A stretch of DNA of 64,000 bases from Ruegeria atlantica (GCF_013032455.1 NZ_WQCF01000001.1:372001-436000); one strand, 5' to 3'. Positions 8,902 through 18,281 are shown, numbered from the stretch's first letter. Translations and numbers: made by a program. The notes: a model not told the origin generated them from the sequence alone.

Positions 8902-10365
8902 ATGGAACCACTTACCTGGACCGGCTCTATCGCCTTCCTGAACCCGCTGTTGATGGTCGCAATCGCCGCCCTTCTGGTGTCCATCGTGATCTGGATTGTC
9001 GGAAGCATCGTGCTGCCAGAGGCACCGATGAGCGTCAATCTGGATGGAACCCTCAGTTCAGGCTCAGGCCTGCGTGGACTGACGCAAAAGGCGCTTCGCT
9101 ATAGCTTTACCGCAACTGTCGCCCTCGCGTTGGCCTATATCGTGCTTGGTATCTTATTGGGGACTGGCGCAGGGATCATCGGTGCGATTTCGCGGCAGTT
9201 TCTGCCTGTCTGGCTCTCAATGATCATCCTGTATGCTATGTCCATCGCCTTCAAGCGGCGTCTGGGTTTGTATGGCAAACTATTCGACAGCCCCATAGGC
9301 ATGATCGGCTTTGGTCTTGTCATGTTCTGGGTTTTCACAGGCGTCTTTGGTGCGCTGGACCTGATCATCACCCATGACCCGCTGTCGCAGGTGTCGGGGA
9401 TGAAAAACAAGCTTCCAGGGACACCGCTGCCCAGCCCGGAAGAAGGGGAGTACACTTGGTATCTGCTGGGGGGTGATAACCTTGCGCGCGACGTGTTCAG
9501 CCGTATGGTCAAAGGCGCATGGATCGTGGTGCAGATTGCGCCACTTGCCACGTTGTTCGCCTTTATGGTCGGGATCACTCTGGGCCTGCCCGCCGGTTAC
9601 TATGGCGGTCGTCTGGATACGTTCCTGTCCTTCCTTGCCAACCTGATCCTCGCCTTCCCGGTGATCCTGCTGTTCTATCTGCTGGTCACACCGGAAATCG
9701 TGGCGACTGGCGTGCCGAACTATATGGCGGCGGTGCTGTTTGTCTTTCCGATCCTGTTCATCGGCGTTTTGTTGAATTCGCGCTATTACACGCGACCGAC
9801 ATTTCGCACACCGCTGTTGATCGGGGTTCTGGGTGTTGCGATCTGGCTGTACCTGTCGCTGATCTCGACTGGCGGCTATATCATCAATACCAATAGCTAC
9901 CGCATCTGGGGTCTGCCGACCTATCTGGACCTGTTCAACATTCCAGGTGGTATTCTCGTGGTGTTCGTCTCGGTGGTTTTCGTGAATTCACCCACAGTGT
10001 TCCGCATCGTGCGGGGGCTGGCACTGGACATCAAGACACGTGACTACGTGGCTGCAGCGCAGACCCGTGGCGAGGGCCCATGGTACATCATGCTGTGGGA
10101 GATCCTGCCCAACGCCCGTGGGCCGCTGATCGTCGATTTCTGTCTGCGGATTGGCTACACCACCATCCTTTTGGGAACCTTGGGCTTCTTTGGCCTTGGA
10201 CTGCCGCCGGAAAGCCCGGACTGGGGTTCGACGATCAACGAGGGGCGCAAGCTGCTGTCGATCTATCTGCACCCGGCCCTGCCACCTGCGCTGGCGCTGT
10301 TGTCACTTGTTCTTGGTTTGAACCTGCTGGCTGACGGTCTGCGTGAAGAAAGTCTGAAGGATTGA
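8902..10365 (+). CDS. ABC transporter permease, DppC type, unusually long
   Basis: Second membrane subunit of the importer. The canonical DppC landmarks are present: LLGGDNLARDVFSRMVKGAW (~residues 190-209) and the EAA loop YVAAAQTRGEGPWYIMLWE, followed by GTLGFFGLGLPPESPDWG near the C-terminus. At 487 residues it is far longer than the usual ~300. The extra length lies in an N-terminal membrane region of about 150 residues and in a hydrophobic insertion between the core helices (about 265-355). AAGGAGGGA lies upstream of the ATG. A dispersed repeat separates it from the ATPase gene. Confidence 0.9.
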   Translation: MEPLTWTGSIAFLNPLLMVAIAALLVSIVIWIVGSIVLPEAPMSVNLDGTLSSGSGLRGLTQKALRYSFTATVALALAYIVLGILLGTGAGIIGAISRQFLPVWLSMIILYAMSIAFKRRLGLYGKLFDSPIGMIGFGLVMFWVFTGVFGALDLIITHDPLSQVSGMKNKLPGTPLPSPEEGEYTWYLLGGDNLARDVFSRMVKGAWIVVQIAPLATLFAFMVGITLGLPAGYYGGRLDTFLSFLANLILAFPVILLFYLLVTPEIVATGVPNYMAAVLFVFPILFIGVLLNSRYYTRPTFRTPLLIGVLGVAIWLYLSLISTGGYIINTNSYRIWGLPTYLDLFNIPGGILVVFVSVVFVNSPTVFRIVRGLALDIKTRDYVAAAQTRGEGPWYIMLWEILPNARGPLIVDFCLRIGYTTILLGTLGFFGLGLPPESPDWGSTINEGRKLLSIYLHPALPPALALLSLVLGLNLLADGLREESLKD

Positions 10366-10376
10366 TGTGATCGAGG

Positions 10377-10424
10377 CCGGGGGCTCTGCCCCCGGACCCC
10401 CGAGATATTTTTAGCCAGATGAAG
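10377..10424. repeat. Dispersed palindromic intergenic repeat, copy 1
   Basis: Begins with the perfect dyad CCGGGGGC-TCT-GCCCCCGG (10377-10395) and continues through CCCCCGAGATATTTTTAGCC and AGATGAAG. A nearly identical segment occurs in reverse orientation at 61180-61225 and a diverged forward copy at 61108-61166. Here it lies inside an operon, between the permease and ATPase genes. Confidence 0.85.
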
Positions 10425-10455
10425 GGGATCCCCCATTTGGCGAGGAGTAAGCAAG

Positions 10456-12543
10456 ATGAGCAAAATGGCGGATTATGACGGCCCGATCCTGGAGATCGAC
10501 AAGCTGTCGATTTCATTCTTCACCCGCTTGCGGGAAATCCCTGCAGTGATGGATTTTTCAGTCAGCGTGCAGCCCGGTGAAGCGGTTGGGCTAGTGGGAG
10601 AATCCGGCTGTGGCAAATCCACCGTGGCACTTGGGGTCATGCAGGATCTTGGCAAGAATGGTCGAATTGTCGGCGGCACAATCAAGTTCAAAGGGCGCGA
10701 TTTGTCCGAGATGACTTCGGACGAATTGCGCGACATTCGCGGCAACGAGATCGCGATGATTTATCAGGAGCCGATGGCCTCATTGAACCCGGCGATGAAG
10801 ATCGGAAAGCAATTGATGGAAGTGCCGATGATCCACGAGGGCGTCGGTGCCGAAGAAGCATATGCCCGCGCGTTGGAGGTGGTGACAGATGTGCGCCTGC
10901 CCGACCCCGAGCGGATGCTGAACTCCTTCCCGCATCAGTTGTCGGGCGGTCAGCAGCAGCGGATTGTGATCGCAATGGCGCTGATGTCAAAACCATCGCT
11001 GCTAATTCTCGATGAGCCAACGACCGCTCTGGACGTGACAGTTGAGGCCGCCGTGGTCGAACTGGTTAAGGATTTGGGTAAGAAATACGGCACTTCGATG
11101 CTGTTCATTTCGCATAACCTGGGTCTGGTTCTTGAGACCTGCGACCGGCTGTGCGTGATGTATTCTGGTGAAGCCGTTGAACGTGGCTCGATCCACGATG
11201 TGTTCGACGAGATGCAGCATCCCTATACGCAGGCTCTGTTCCGTTCGATCCCCCTACCCGGCGCAGACAAGAACGCGCGGCCTTTGGTGGCCATTCCGGG
11301 GAACTTTCCCTTGCCGCACGAACGCCCGCCGGGATGTAACTTTGGTCCACGTTGCGACTATTTCGAAGAAGGTCGCTGCGACGCGCAGAACATTCTGATG
11401 GAGCCAGTGCCGGGCAATGATCGCCATCACACGCGCTGTCTGAAGTTCCAAGAGATCGACTGGAATGCGCCGATCACAGTGGGCGAACAGAAGGAAAAGG
11501 CCGAGATTGGCCGCACCGTTCTGAAAATGGACAACCTCAAGAAATACTATGAGGTAGCCGCAAACGCGTTGTTCGGCGGAGGTGACACGAAGGTGGTGAA
11601 GGCCAACGAAACGCTGAGTTTCGAAGCGCACGAATCCGAAACACTCGCCATTGTAGGTGAATCCGGTTGTGGCAAATCCACCTTTGCCAAGGTGCTGATG
11701 GGGTTGGAAACAGCGACCGATGGTCAGATTCTGCTGGACAACCGCAATATCGAGGCCGTGCCCATCGAAGAACGCGATGCCAAGACCGTGGGTGAAGTTC
11801 AGATGGTTTTCCAGAACCCGTTCGACACGCTGAACCCCTCGATGACGGTGGGCCGTCAGATCATCCGCGCGCTAGAGATATTTGGCGTCGGCAAATCCGA
11901 GGCTGAGCGCAAGAAACGCATGCTGGAACTGCTGGACTTGGTAAAACTGCCCCGGGCCTTTGCCGACCGCATGCCAAGGCAACTGTCCGGCGGCCAGAAA
12001 CAGCGTGTTGGTATAGCGCGGGCCTTTGCCGGTGATGCGCGGATCGTGGTCGCGGACGAACCGGTCTCGGCGCTGGATGTATCGGTGCAGGCGGCAGTAA
12101 CCGACCTGCTGATGGAAATTCAGCGCGAACACAAAACGACGCTGTTGTTCATCAGCCATGACCTGTCCATCGTGCGCTATCTGAGTGATCGGGTGATGGT
12201 GATGTATCTGGGCCATGTGGTCGAACTGGGCACAACCGATCAGGTCTTTGCCCCGCCATATCATCCCTATACCGAAGCTCTGCTGAGCGCTGTGCCGATT
12301 GCGGACACGTCTATCGAAAAGCAGCATATCGTCCTTGAGGGAGACATCCCGTCAGCGATGAGTCCACCTCCGGGCTGCCCATTCCAGACCCGGTGCCGTT
12401 GGAAGTCCGAAGTTCCGGGCGGATTATGTGAACGCGACGTGCCGCCAGTAAAAACTCTGGCCGATGGGCATCAGGTGAAATGCCACCTTGCCGAAGACAT
12501 TCTGGCCCGCATGGAGCCCGTGATCAAAATCGCTGCGGAATAG
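10456..12543 (+). CDS. ABC transporter ATP-binding protein, fused double ATPase (DppD-DppF type)
   Basis: Supplies ATP hydrolysis for the peptide-type importer. Two complete ATPase halves are joined in 695 residues. Half 1 has the P-loop GESGCGKST (~48), signature LSGGQQQR and Walker B LLILDEP; half 2 has GESGCGKST (~400), LSGGQKQR and IVVADEP. Each half ends in the oligopeptide-transporter extension with cysteines (PPGCNFGPRC and PPPGCPFQTRC), known in this subfamily. GAGGAGTAAG lies before the ATG. The fused form replaces two genes; with the two permeases the transporter is complete. Confidence 0.95.
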   Translation: MSKMADYDGPILEIDKLSISFFTRLREIPAVMDFSVSVQPGEAVGLVGESGCGKSTVALGVMQDLGKNGRIVGGTIKFKGRDLSEMTSDELRDIRGNEIAMIYQEPMASLNPAMKIGKQLMEVPMIHEGVGAEEAYARALEVVTDVRLPDPERMLNSFPHQLSGGQQQRIVIAMALMSKPSLLILDEPTTALDVTVEAAVVELVKDLGKKYGTSMLFISHNLGLVLETCDRLCVMYSGEAVERGSIHDVFDEMQHPYTQALFRSIPLPGADKNARPLVAIPGNFPLPHERPPGCNFGPRCDYFEEGRCDAQNILMEPVPGNDRHHTRCLKFQEIDWNAPITVGEQKEKAEIGRTVLKMDNLKKYYEVAANALFGGGDTKVVKANETLSFEAHESETLAIVGESGCGKSTFAKVLMGLETATDGQILLDNRNIEAVPIEERDAKTVGEVQMVFQNPFDTLNPSMTVGRQIIRALEIFGVGKSEAERKKRMLELLDLVKLPRAFADRMPRQLSGGQKQRVGIARAFAGDARIVVADEPVSALDVSVQAAVTDLLMEIQREHKTTLLFISHDLSIVRYLSDRVMVMYLGHVVELGTTDQVFAPPYHPYTEALLSAVPIADTSIEKQHIVLEGDIPSAMSPPPGCPFQTRCRWKSEVPGGLCERDVPPVKTLADGHQVKCHLAEDILARMEPVIKIAAE

Positions 12544-12559
12544 AGAAACGAACTCGAAA

Positions 12560-12585
12560 AAGGCCGGTTTTTGACCGGCCTTTGT
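12560..12585 (+). terminator. Rho-independent terminator of the ABC operon
   Basis: Perfect 9-bp stem AAGGCCGGT/ACCGGCCTT (12560-12568 with 12574-12582), with T-rich sequence on its 3' side, 17 nt after the ATPase stop codon. Confidence 0.85.
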
Positions 12586-12614
12586 TGCGCCTTGAGGTTT
12601 CGGGGTGACAAAAC

Positions 12615-13601
12615 TTAACCCGTAAGAACATTATTCCCAAAATGCATGAACTCCTGTTTCATGCCTGCAATCTCTCCTGCTTCAAGCTGTAGACTACCGT
12701 TTTCTAGCATCTTGTGACTTGGCTGTGCCTTCACCCACTCATCCGCTGATTGCAGCGTCGTGAGGGTATAGGACGTCACTTCGTTCAGGTAGTGCGTCGG
12801 AATAACAATCTTGGGCTTAAGCTTGGCAACAATGTCATTTCCCTGATCATAGCTAAGGATATGTTCTGATCCATCAACCGGCAGTGTCAGAACATCCACC
12901 TGCCCGATCGCATCCCAGAACTCCTGAGGGGGGTTGTGGCGGTTGTCTCCCCAGATGAGCGTGCGGATCCCTCCGGTCTCTACAAGATAGACGACCATAT
13001 CCATATGCCCGACATTGTTCGGAGGGCAGGCTTCAGCGCCGAATTCGGCCAGAGCGTTCGTCCAATCGTACCAGCCCGGAGCGACACAGGCATGTTTATC
13101 GGCAAAGCCTGTAATCTTGAGATCGGCGAATTCAAAGTTTCCGACCATCCGATCCAGTACCATGGTCGAGCTGGGCCGTTCGATCGCATCGTGATCGAAA
13201 TGGGCGTGCGTGGACATGGTTATGTCAACCGGGATTTGCGGGAACTCATTTCGGAACCATAGCCCCCACGCCCCCGATGGATCATCGCGCCACGGGTCGA
13301 ATAGAACCGTCGCCCCGCTTGGCGAGGTGATCTTGATTGCACAATGGCCATAGTAATCGATACTAACCGTTCCAGTGCTGGACTGGCCGGTGGTACCCTG
13401 CAGGTCGATTACGTGGTTGTTGTTGCCAGGTTGAAGCCACGCCTGCGACTGCGCCTGAACCGGTTTAGCGCCTATCAGCGAAGCCCCGGCGCAAACTCCA
13501 GCAGCGCCTGCCGCCATGAATAGTGACCGGCGCGAAAGTCCCGGTGCCAAGTCATCTCTTTCACCCTTCAGGAATGTCGGTTTAAGATCATTGCGATCCA
13601 T
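12615..13601 (-). CDS. Tat-exported metallo-beta-lactamase-fold hydrolase (UlaG-like)
   Basis: Probable metal-dependent hydrolase outside the cytoplasm. The N-terminus has a twin-arginine signal (LSRRSLFMAAGAAGVCAGAS, cleavage near VQAQ). The metal-binding motif STHAHFDHDA supplies the HxHxDH signature, with a later conserved His in IWGDNRHN and another in VIPTHYLNE. I chose the ATG at 13601, preceded by AGAGGAA; the frame is open upstream to 13721 but that would bury the signal. It lies 130 nt downstream of a GAF-LuxR regulator on the same strand. Substrate unknown; the family includes lactonases and phosphodiesterases, and a specific activity cannot be chosen. Confidence 0.88.
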   Translation of the reverse strand: MDRNDLKPTFLKGERDDLAPGLSRRSLFMAAGAAGVCAGASLIGAKPVQAQSQAWLQPGNNNHVIDLQGTTGQSSTGTVSIDYYGHCAIKITSPSGATVLFDPWRDDPSGAWGLWFRNEFPQIPVDITMSTHAHFDHDAIERPSSTMVLDRMVGNFEFADLKITGFADKHACVAPGWYDWTNALAEFGAEACPPNNVGHMDMVVYLVETGGIRTLIWGDNRHNPPQEFWDAIGQVDVLTLPVDGSEHILSYDQGNDIVAKLKPKIVIPTHYLNEVTSYTLTTLQSADEWVKAQPSHKMLENGSLQLEAGEIAGMKQEFMHFGNNVLTG

Positions 13602-13730
13602 GTTTTTTCCTCTCTGTTGGACAGTCGCGGTGATCTCCGCGCTATCTTCGACAGGATACCGAGGTCGGTCAGATTGGTTCAGATCGGAAATTTCCGGGGA
13701 AAATATGGGGGAAATCCCCATAGTTGGCCA

Positions 13731-14693
13731 TCACGAAATCGTGAGGAGATGGCTCCGCAGGTTTTGGCCCCGCCCCTCCAGGCCAAGCTTGCGCCTTATA
13801 TTATTGCGGTGGAAATCTATCGTCGACGTCTCACGTGACAATGCTCGGGCAATATCTTTTGTTGTCTTACCGGACATAACCAATTGCGCAATTTCGATCT
13901 CGGTCGGAGTCATCACTGCGAAAGCGTCTGATAGCCTGTCCGACATCAATGACGTGATCTCTGTCAGGTTCTGTTCGGCCAGATCGAGGTAAACGTGCTG
14001 AGCCTTATCCGGTCCAATTTGGTCCCGTAGCTTGTCAAGATAGGGTATCACCATGCTACGAACTCGTTCTACAATCTGCTGGTCCCGGTTTTTCCGATCC
14101 TCGTCCAAGCTGGATAACAATACACGCAGCGCGGTGTTGGTTTCCTGTAGTTCGCATGTCCGTTCCTGCACGCGGGTTTCCAGTTGCGCTAGCGTAATGT
14201 TCAATTTTTCCTCAAGCGCTCGGCGCAGGTAAACCTCTTGTAATAAAGCCAGATCCGACTCGACCATGCGGGCAAACTGTGCCAGTCCTTCGCGAAAGAT
14301 CAGCGCTCGGCGATTGCGTTTTCGGTCCAGGACGCAAATTGTCCCAAAGACAGAGCCATCTGGCCATTTGAGTGGCAAGCCTATGTAGAACGACATGCCA
14401 TGCTCTAAATCTTCATTATCATACCACGCTGGTTCGCATGCAGCGTCTTCTACCACAAGCTCTTCGTCGCGTTGCAACACGCCCTGACAATAGAGTTTCG
14501 GATTCAGGCGAAAATTCATCCCCACTGGATATGGGTTATCAGGATGATCCGAAGTAATGAGCACTGAGTGATCAGGGGCGTCGGTTTTCATGATCAGGCT
14601 GGCAGGAACATCGGCAAGCTGGGCGACTAGATCTACCAGTCGCTGCCAATTGGCCAAGGTTTCCTTGGGTATCTGCGGGCGATCAACTGCCAT
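13731..14693 (-). CDS. GAF-domain transcriptional regulator with LuxR-type HTH
   Basis: About 320 residues in three parts: an N-terminal GAF sensor domain (roughly residues 10-150, ending FGTICVLDRKRNRR), a coiled-coil stretch (about 155-235, LEEKLNITLAQLETRVQE), and a C-terminal LuxR helix-turn-helix (MTPTEIEIAQLVMSGKTTKD, then IARALSRETSTIDFHRNNIR). The GAF domain has the GLPLKWPDGSVFGT pattern of small-molecule or redox-sensing GAFs; the ligand is not apparent. I use ATG 14693; a TTG at 14699 is possible. The next gene on the same strand is the exported metallo-hydrolase, a candidate target. Confidence 0.85.
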   Translation of the reverse strand: MAVDRPQIPKETLANWQRLVDLVAQLADVPASLIMKTDAPDHSVLITSDHPDNPYPVGMNFRLNPKLYCQGVLQRDEELVVEDAACEPAWYDNEDLEHGMSFYIGLPLKWPDGSVFGTICVLDRKRNRRALIFREGLAQFARMVESDLALLQEVYLRRALEEKLNITLAQLETRVQERTCELQETNTALRVLLSSLDEDRKNRDQQIVERVRSMVIPYLDKLRDQIGPDKAQHVYLDLAEQNLTEITSLMSDRLSDAFAVMTPTEIEIAQLVMSGKTTKDIARALSRETSTIDFHRNNIRRKLGLEGRGQNLRSHLLTIS

Positions 14694-14790
14694 CGACAAG
14701 GTTCCCTATCCTGAGCGTTACCCGAACAGGTTAAGGTGACGAACTGCTTGTAATCAAGAATCGGGCACTCTGCATCGCAGCGTGGCCAAT

Positions 14791-15369
14791 TTAGCCGCCC
14801 CAGATCACTTTTACGTAGTTCTGGGTTTCCTTGTACGGCGGAACACCGCCGTGTTTCTCAACGGCCTCTGGCCCCGCATTATAGGCCGCCAGTGCCAGGC
14901 GCCAGGATTTAAACTTTCGATATTGCCACGAAAGATACCGCGCGCCGCCTTCCAGGTTTTGTTTGGGGTCATGCGGGTTCACACCCAAAAGCTGCGCTGT
15001 GCCGGGCATCAACTGTGCCAGACCCAATGCACCCTTGTGAGATTTCGCATGTGGGTTCCAACCGCTTTCCTGCTGCACCAAACGCAGGAACAGGTCTTCT
15101 GGCACCTTATGTTTACGCGCCGCCTGACGAGCCAGTGTTATGAACTCACCGCGATACTTCCCTGTATATCGCTTGTTGAACGTGGGCTGAGCAGGTTTGG
15201 GCTTGAGCCGTTCAGAATCCCGGTACTGTGTTGCTGCGCGTGAATCCAAAACCTTGGACTGTTTAAGAAAAATGTCCTTCCGGCTTTTCGTCGACAACGT
15301 TTGCGCCGCTACCGGAACCGAGCCCAGAGCAATGCAAATACCAACAAAACCACCAACCAGAAAACGCAT
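14791..15369 (-). CDS. Lytic transglycosylase, SLT domain
   Basis: Cleaves peptidoglycan glycan strands in the periplasm. The 192-residue precursor starts with a signal peptide ([20 protein letters not shown], cleavage near VAAQ). The catalytic glutamate is in [14 protein letters not shown], followed by the SLT motifs [31 protein letters not shown] and [13 protein letters not shown]. This is a minimal SLT enzyme with a ~65-residue linker before the domain. Single gene; it is divergent from ssb. Confidence 0.93.
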   Translation of the reverse strand: MRFLVGGFVGICIALGSVPVAAQTLSTKSRKDIFLKQSKVLDSRAATQYRDSERLKPKPAQPTFNKRYTGKYRGEFITLARQAARKHKVPEDLFLRLVQQESGWNPHAKSHKGALGLAQLMPGTAQLLGVNPHDPKQNLEGGARYLSWQYRKFKSWRLALAAYNAGPEAVEKHGGVPPYKETQNYVKVIWGG

Positions 15370-15428
15370 TAATGCCGATCTCGCTCGTTCAGGACCTTAT
15401 CGAGTATAGATATCTCAGTAAAAAATGA

Positions 15429-15454
15429 AAGCTTGGTAAGGAGAAGCTTAGTAA
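15429..15454. repeat. Short tandem direct repeat upstream of ssb
   Basis: AAGCTTGGTAA (15429-15439) and AAGCTTAGTAA (15444-15454), one mismatch, 15-nt period, in the 206-nt gap between the transglycosylase and ssb. A regulator binding site is possible; no known regulator motif matched. Confidence 0.4.
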
Positions 15455-15575
15455 ATTCTTGCTCTGTGTTGCAGCCATCAACTGTGTTTCAACCTAGCCG
15501 CAGGAGGTATAGGGTCGCTTGGAAACACAGCGCCAGATTCGGGCGCGCATACGTCAATTCAGAACGGGGAAATAC

Positions 15576-16079
15576 ATGGCGGGTTCAGTCAACAAAGTCA
15601 TTCTGGTCGGAAATCTTGGCCGCGATCCCGAGGTTCGGACATTCCAGAACGGCGGCAAGGTTTGCAACCTGCGCATTGCCACATCCGAGACATGGAAAGA
15701 CCGCAACACCGGTGAGCGCCGCGAGCGCACAGAATGGCACTCGGTCGCTATTTTCAACGAAGGGCTTGTTCGCGTCGCAGAGCAATACTTGCGGAAAGGA
15801 TCCAAAGTTTACCTCGAGGGCCAACTGCAGACCCGCAAATGGCAGGATCAATCCGGGCAAGACCGTTACTCGACCGAGGTGGTCCTGCAGGGCTTTGGCT
15901 CTACCCTTGTGATGCTGGATGCTCGCGGTGAAGGCGGCGGTGGTGGCTACGGTGGCGGCCAGTCCGGTGGTTATGGCGGAGGTCAGGCCGGTGGCGGTTA
16001 TGGCGACCCATATGGCGGCCAATCCAGTACCCCTGCCCCGGCATCTGGCGGAATCGACGACGACGAGATTCCGTTCTAA
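15576..16079 (+). CDS. ssb: Single-stranded DNA-binding protein
   Basis: Coats single-stranded DNA in replication, repair and recombination. The OB-fold is seen from [20 protein letters not shown] to about residue 110, followed by a Gly/Gln-rich disordered linker and the acidic tip DDDEIPF that docks partner proteins. The 167 residues are normal. ATG at 15576 with ACGGGGAA upstream; a longer open frame from 15519 lacks family similarity at its start. No GTTC-N7-GTTC SOS box was seen upstream, although ssb is SOS-controlled in some alphaproteobacteria. Confidence 0.97.
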   Translation: MAGSVNKVILVGNLGRDPEVRTFQNGGKVCNLRIATSETWKDRNTGERRERTEWHSVAIFNEGLVRVAEQYLRKGSKVYLEGQLQTRKWQDQSGQDRYSTEVVLQGFGSTLVMLDARGEGGGGGYGGGQSGGYGGGQAGGGYGDPYGGQSSTPAPASGGIDDDEIPF

Positions 16080-16097
16080 GCAAAGCGGAGACGTATC

Positions 16098-17168
16098 ATG
16101 ACATGGTCCTTCTCACTCGGCCGGTTACTTGGGTCGGAACTGAGGGTCCATGTCACCTTCTTCCTACTTTTGGCATGGGTCGCTTTCGCCGCCTATTCCA
16201 GCGGTGGCCTGCCCGCAGCCATCGAAAACCTGATCTTCGTTCTGGCACTGTTTGCCTGCGTCGTCGCGCATGAATTCGGGCACGCATTAATGGCGCGGCG
16301 CTATGGGATCAAAACCCCCGACATCACTCTTCTACCGATCGGTGGGTTGGCGCGGCTGGAACAGATGCCGGAACAACCAATGCAAGAGGTCTGGGTCGCC
16401 CTTGCCGGACCTGCCGTAAACATAGTCATCTGGATCGTACTGGTCGCGTTTGGGGCCGGAATGCCGTTGGAGACCTTGGCTCAGATCGACTCGCCTGGGC
16501 CAAGTCTGTTGAACCGGTTGGCGTATGTGAACCTGCTTCTGGCTGTTTTCAATATGATCCCGGCCTTTCCGATGGATGGAGGCCGAGTGTTCAGAGCCTT
16601 ATTATGCCTGAAGATGGACCGGGTGAAGGCCACAAAAGTGGCCGCGATGGGCGGTCAATTCGTTGCCTTGGCATTTGGGTTCTGGGGCTTGAGCACTGGC
16701 AATCCCATATTGGTTCTGATCGCGGTCTTTGTATTCGTCGCGGCCAGCTCGGAAAGCCAGGATGTTGCTATGCGCTCGGTGGCGCGGCGGGTGCTGGCTC
16801 GTGATGCCATGATCACAGAATTTCACGCCCTGTCCCCGTCAGATACGCTGGCGACCGCAGCGCAAGCAGTCATTCACACCACACAGCACGAGTTTCCGGT
16901 ACTTGACTCAGCTGGCGCTCTACTGGGGTTCGTGACCCGAGACCGCCTGTTCACAGCGCTGGCCGGGGAAAATCCGCGCTCGGACCCGGCCACGTCCATC
17001 ATGGTGACGGATATACCACAGGTGCAACTGACCAGCGGGCTCGAAATGGTTCTGGACACGCTGCACAAAGGTGCCCCTGCCATCGCGGTCTGCACTCAGG
17101 CTGGCAACATGGTTGGCTACATCACCCGCGAAAACATCGGTGAGCTGATGGTGATCCGCAGTCGTTAA
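16098..17168 (+). CDS. Site-2 protease family protein (M50) with CBS domains
   Basis: Intramembrane zinc metalloprotease of the S2P/SpoIVFB-like group. The metal site HEFGHAL (~residues 55-61) lies in a membrane helix, with the third ligand in NMIPAFPMDGGRVFRALL (~153-170). The C-terminal third carries paired CBS motifs (ARDAMITEFHALSPSDTL and ...TSIMVTDIPQVQLTSGLEM), which in other proteins bind adenine nucleotides. 356 residues. It starts 19 nt after ssb, and its stop codon directly abuts the aroB stop on the other strand with no gap. Target protein unknown. Confidence 0.92.
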   Translation: MTWSFSLGRLLGSELRVHVTFFLLLAWVAFAAYSSGGLPAAIENLIFVLALFACVVAHEFGHALMARRYGIKTPDITLLPIGGLARLEQMPEQPMQEVWVALAGPAVNIVIWIVLVAFGAGMPLETLAQIDSPGPSLLNRLAYVNLLLAVFNMIPAFPMDGGRVFRALLCLKMDRVKATKVAAMGGQFVALAFGFWGLSTGNPILVLIAVFVFVAASSESQDVAMRSVARRVLARDAMITEFHALSPSDTLATAAQAVIHTTQHEFPVLDSAGALLGFVTRDRLFTALAGENPRSDPATSIMVTDIPQVQLTSGLEMVLDTLHKGAPAIAVCTQAGNMVGYITRENIGELMVIRSR

Positions 17169-18281
17169 TCAGACGGTTGCCAAGGCATCTTCCAACACAG
17201 AAATCACCGCGTCGCGCGGGACGTCCGACGTCACAAATGCCTGGCCAATCCCCCGTGCCAGGATGAACCGCAATTGGCCGTCGATGACCTTTTTGTCCTG
17301 CGCCATCAGATCGACCAAAGCCTCGGCACTTGGCAAGTCGCCCGGGATATCAGCCAGATCAGTTTTCATACCCATCGCGCGCAAATGCGCCCGCACGCGG
17401 CTAGGGTCTTCCTGCGAACACAAGCCCAGACGCGAGGACAATTCAAACGCCAGCGCACAACCAATAGCCACACCTTCGCCATGCAACAGACGATCCGAGT
17501 ACCCGGTCGCGGCCTCAAGCGCGTGACAGAACGTATGGCCAAGGTTCAGCAGCGCGCGGTCGCCCTGCTCGGTCTCGTCCCGTGCCACGATGTCGGCTTT
17601 CATCTGCACAGAACGTGTTACGGCACGTACGCGCGCGGCCATATCTCCACCCGACACATCGGTTCCATTGGTTTCCAACCAATCAAAGAAATCGGAGTCG
17701 CCCAGCAGGCCGTATTTAACCACTTCGCCATAGCCTGAAAGGAAATCGCGCTGTGTCATGGTGCCCAGAACCGAAGTATCGGCCAGCACAAGCGATGGTT
17801 GGTGAAACGCACCGATCAGGTTCTTGCCCTGCGGTGCATTGATCCCGGTCTTGCCACCAACAGAGCTATCGACTTGCGCCAGCAGAGAGGTCGGGATTTG
17901 CACAAAGCGCACCCCACGACGCAGAACCGCAGCGGCAAAGCCGACCAGATCGCCGATGACACCGCCACCAAAGGCGATGACCACATCGCGGCGCTCGACC
18001 TTTTCCGCCAACAGCCATTCGACCGTGCGTTCGAAATGCGGCCAGCTTTTGGTGCTCTCACCCGCTGGCAATGTCAGTGACGTCATCTCGATCCCGGCCG
18101 AGGCCAAACCGTCACGTAGCGCATCCAGATGCAAGGCACCCACGTTTTCGTCGGTCACCACTGCCACTTTGGGTCGCCGCAGCAAGGGCGCGATCCGGAT
18201 GCCAGCCTGCGCCAGCAGGTCCGGGCCGATTTCCACGTCATACGAGCGTTCGCCCAGCTCTACATGTACAGTTTGGTGCAT
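17169..18281 (-). CDS. aroB: 3-dehydroquinate synthase
   Basis: Second step of the shikimate pathway: converts DAHP to 3-dehydroquinate using NAD and a divalent metal. Motifs are KVAVVTDENV, LPAGESTKSW, AFGGGVIGDLVGF (NAD loop), QIPTSLLAQVDSSVGGKTGI and NLGHTFCHALEA, plus LLHGEGVAIG with a metal-ligand His. 370 residues. The start is the ATG at 18281, which overlaps the aroK stop in a TAATG, implying translational coupling; the frame stays open further upstream only because it runs across aroK. Confidence 0.97.
   Translation of the reverse strand: MHQTVHVELGERSYDVEIGPDLLAQAGIRIAPLLRRPKVAVVTDENVGALHLDALRDGLASAGIEMTSLTLPAGESTKSWPHFERTVEWLLAEKVERRDVVIAFGGGVIGDLVGFAAAVLRRGVRFVQIPTSLLAQVDSSVGGKTGINAPQGKNLIGAFHQPSLVLADTSVLGTMTQRDFLSGYGEVVKYGLLGDSDFFDWLETNGTDVSGGDMAARVRAVTRSVQMKADIVARDETEQGDRALLNLGHTFCHALEAATGYSDRLLHGEGVAIGCALAFELSSRLGLCSQEDPSRVRAHLRAMGMKTDLADIPGDLPSAEALVDLMAQDKKVIDGQLRFILARGIGQAFVTSDVPRDAVISVLEDALATV

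Noticed and set aside
17160-17175. Terminator between the M50 protease and aroB
   Set aside because: The two stop codons directly abut; no hairpin with a T-tract fits the junction.
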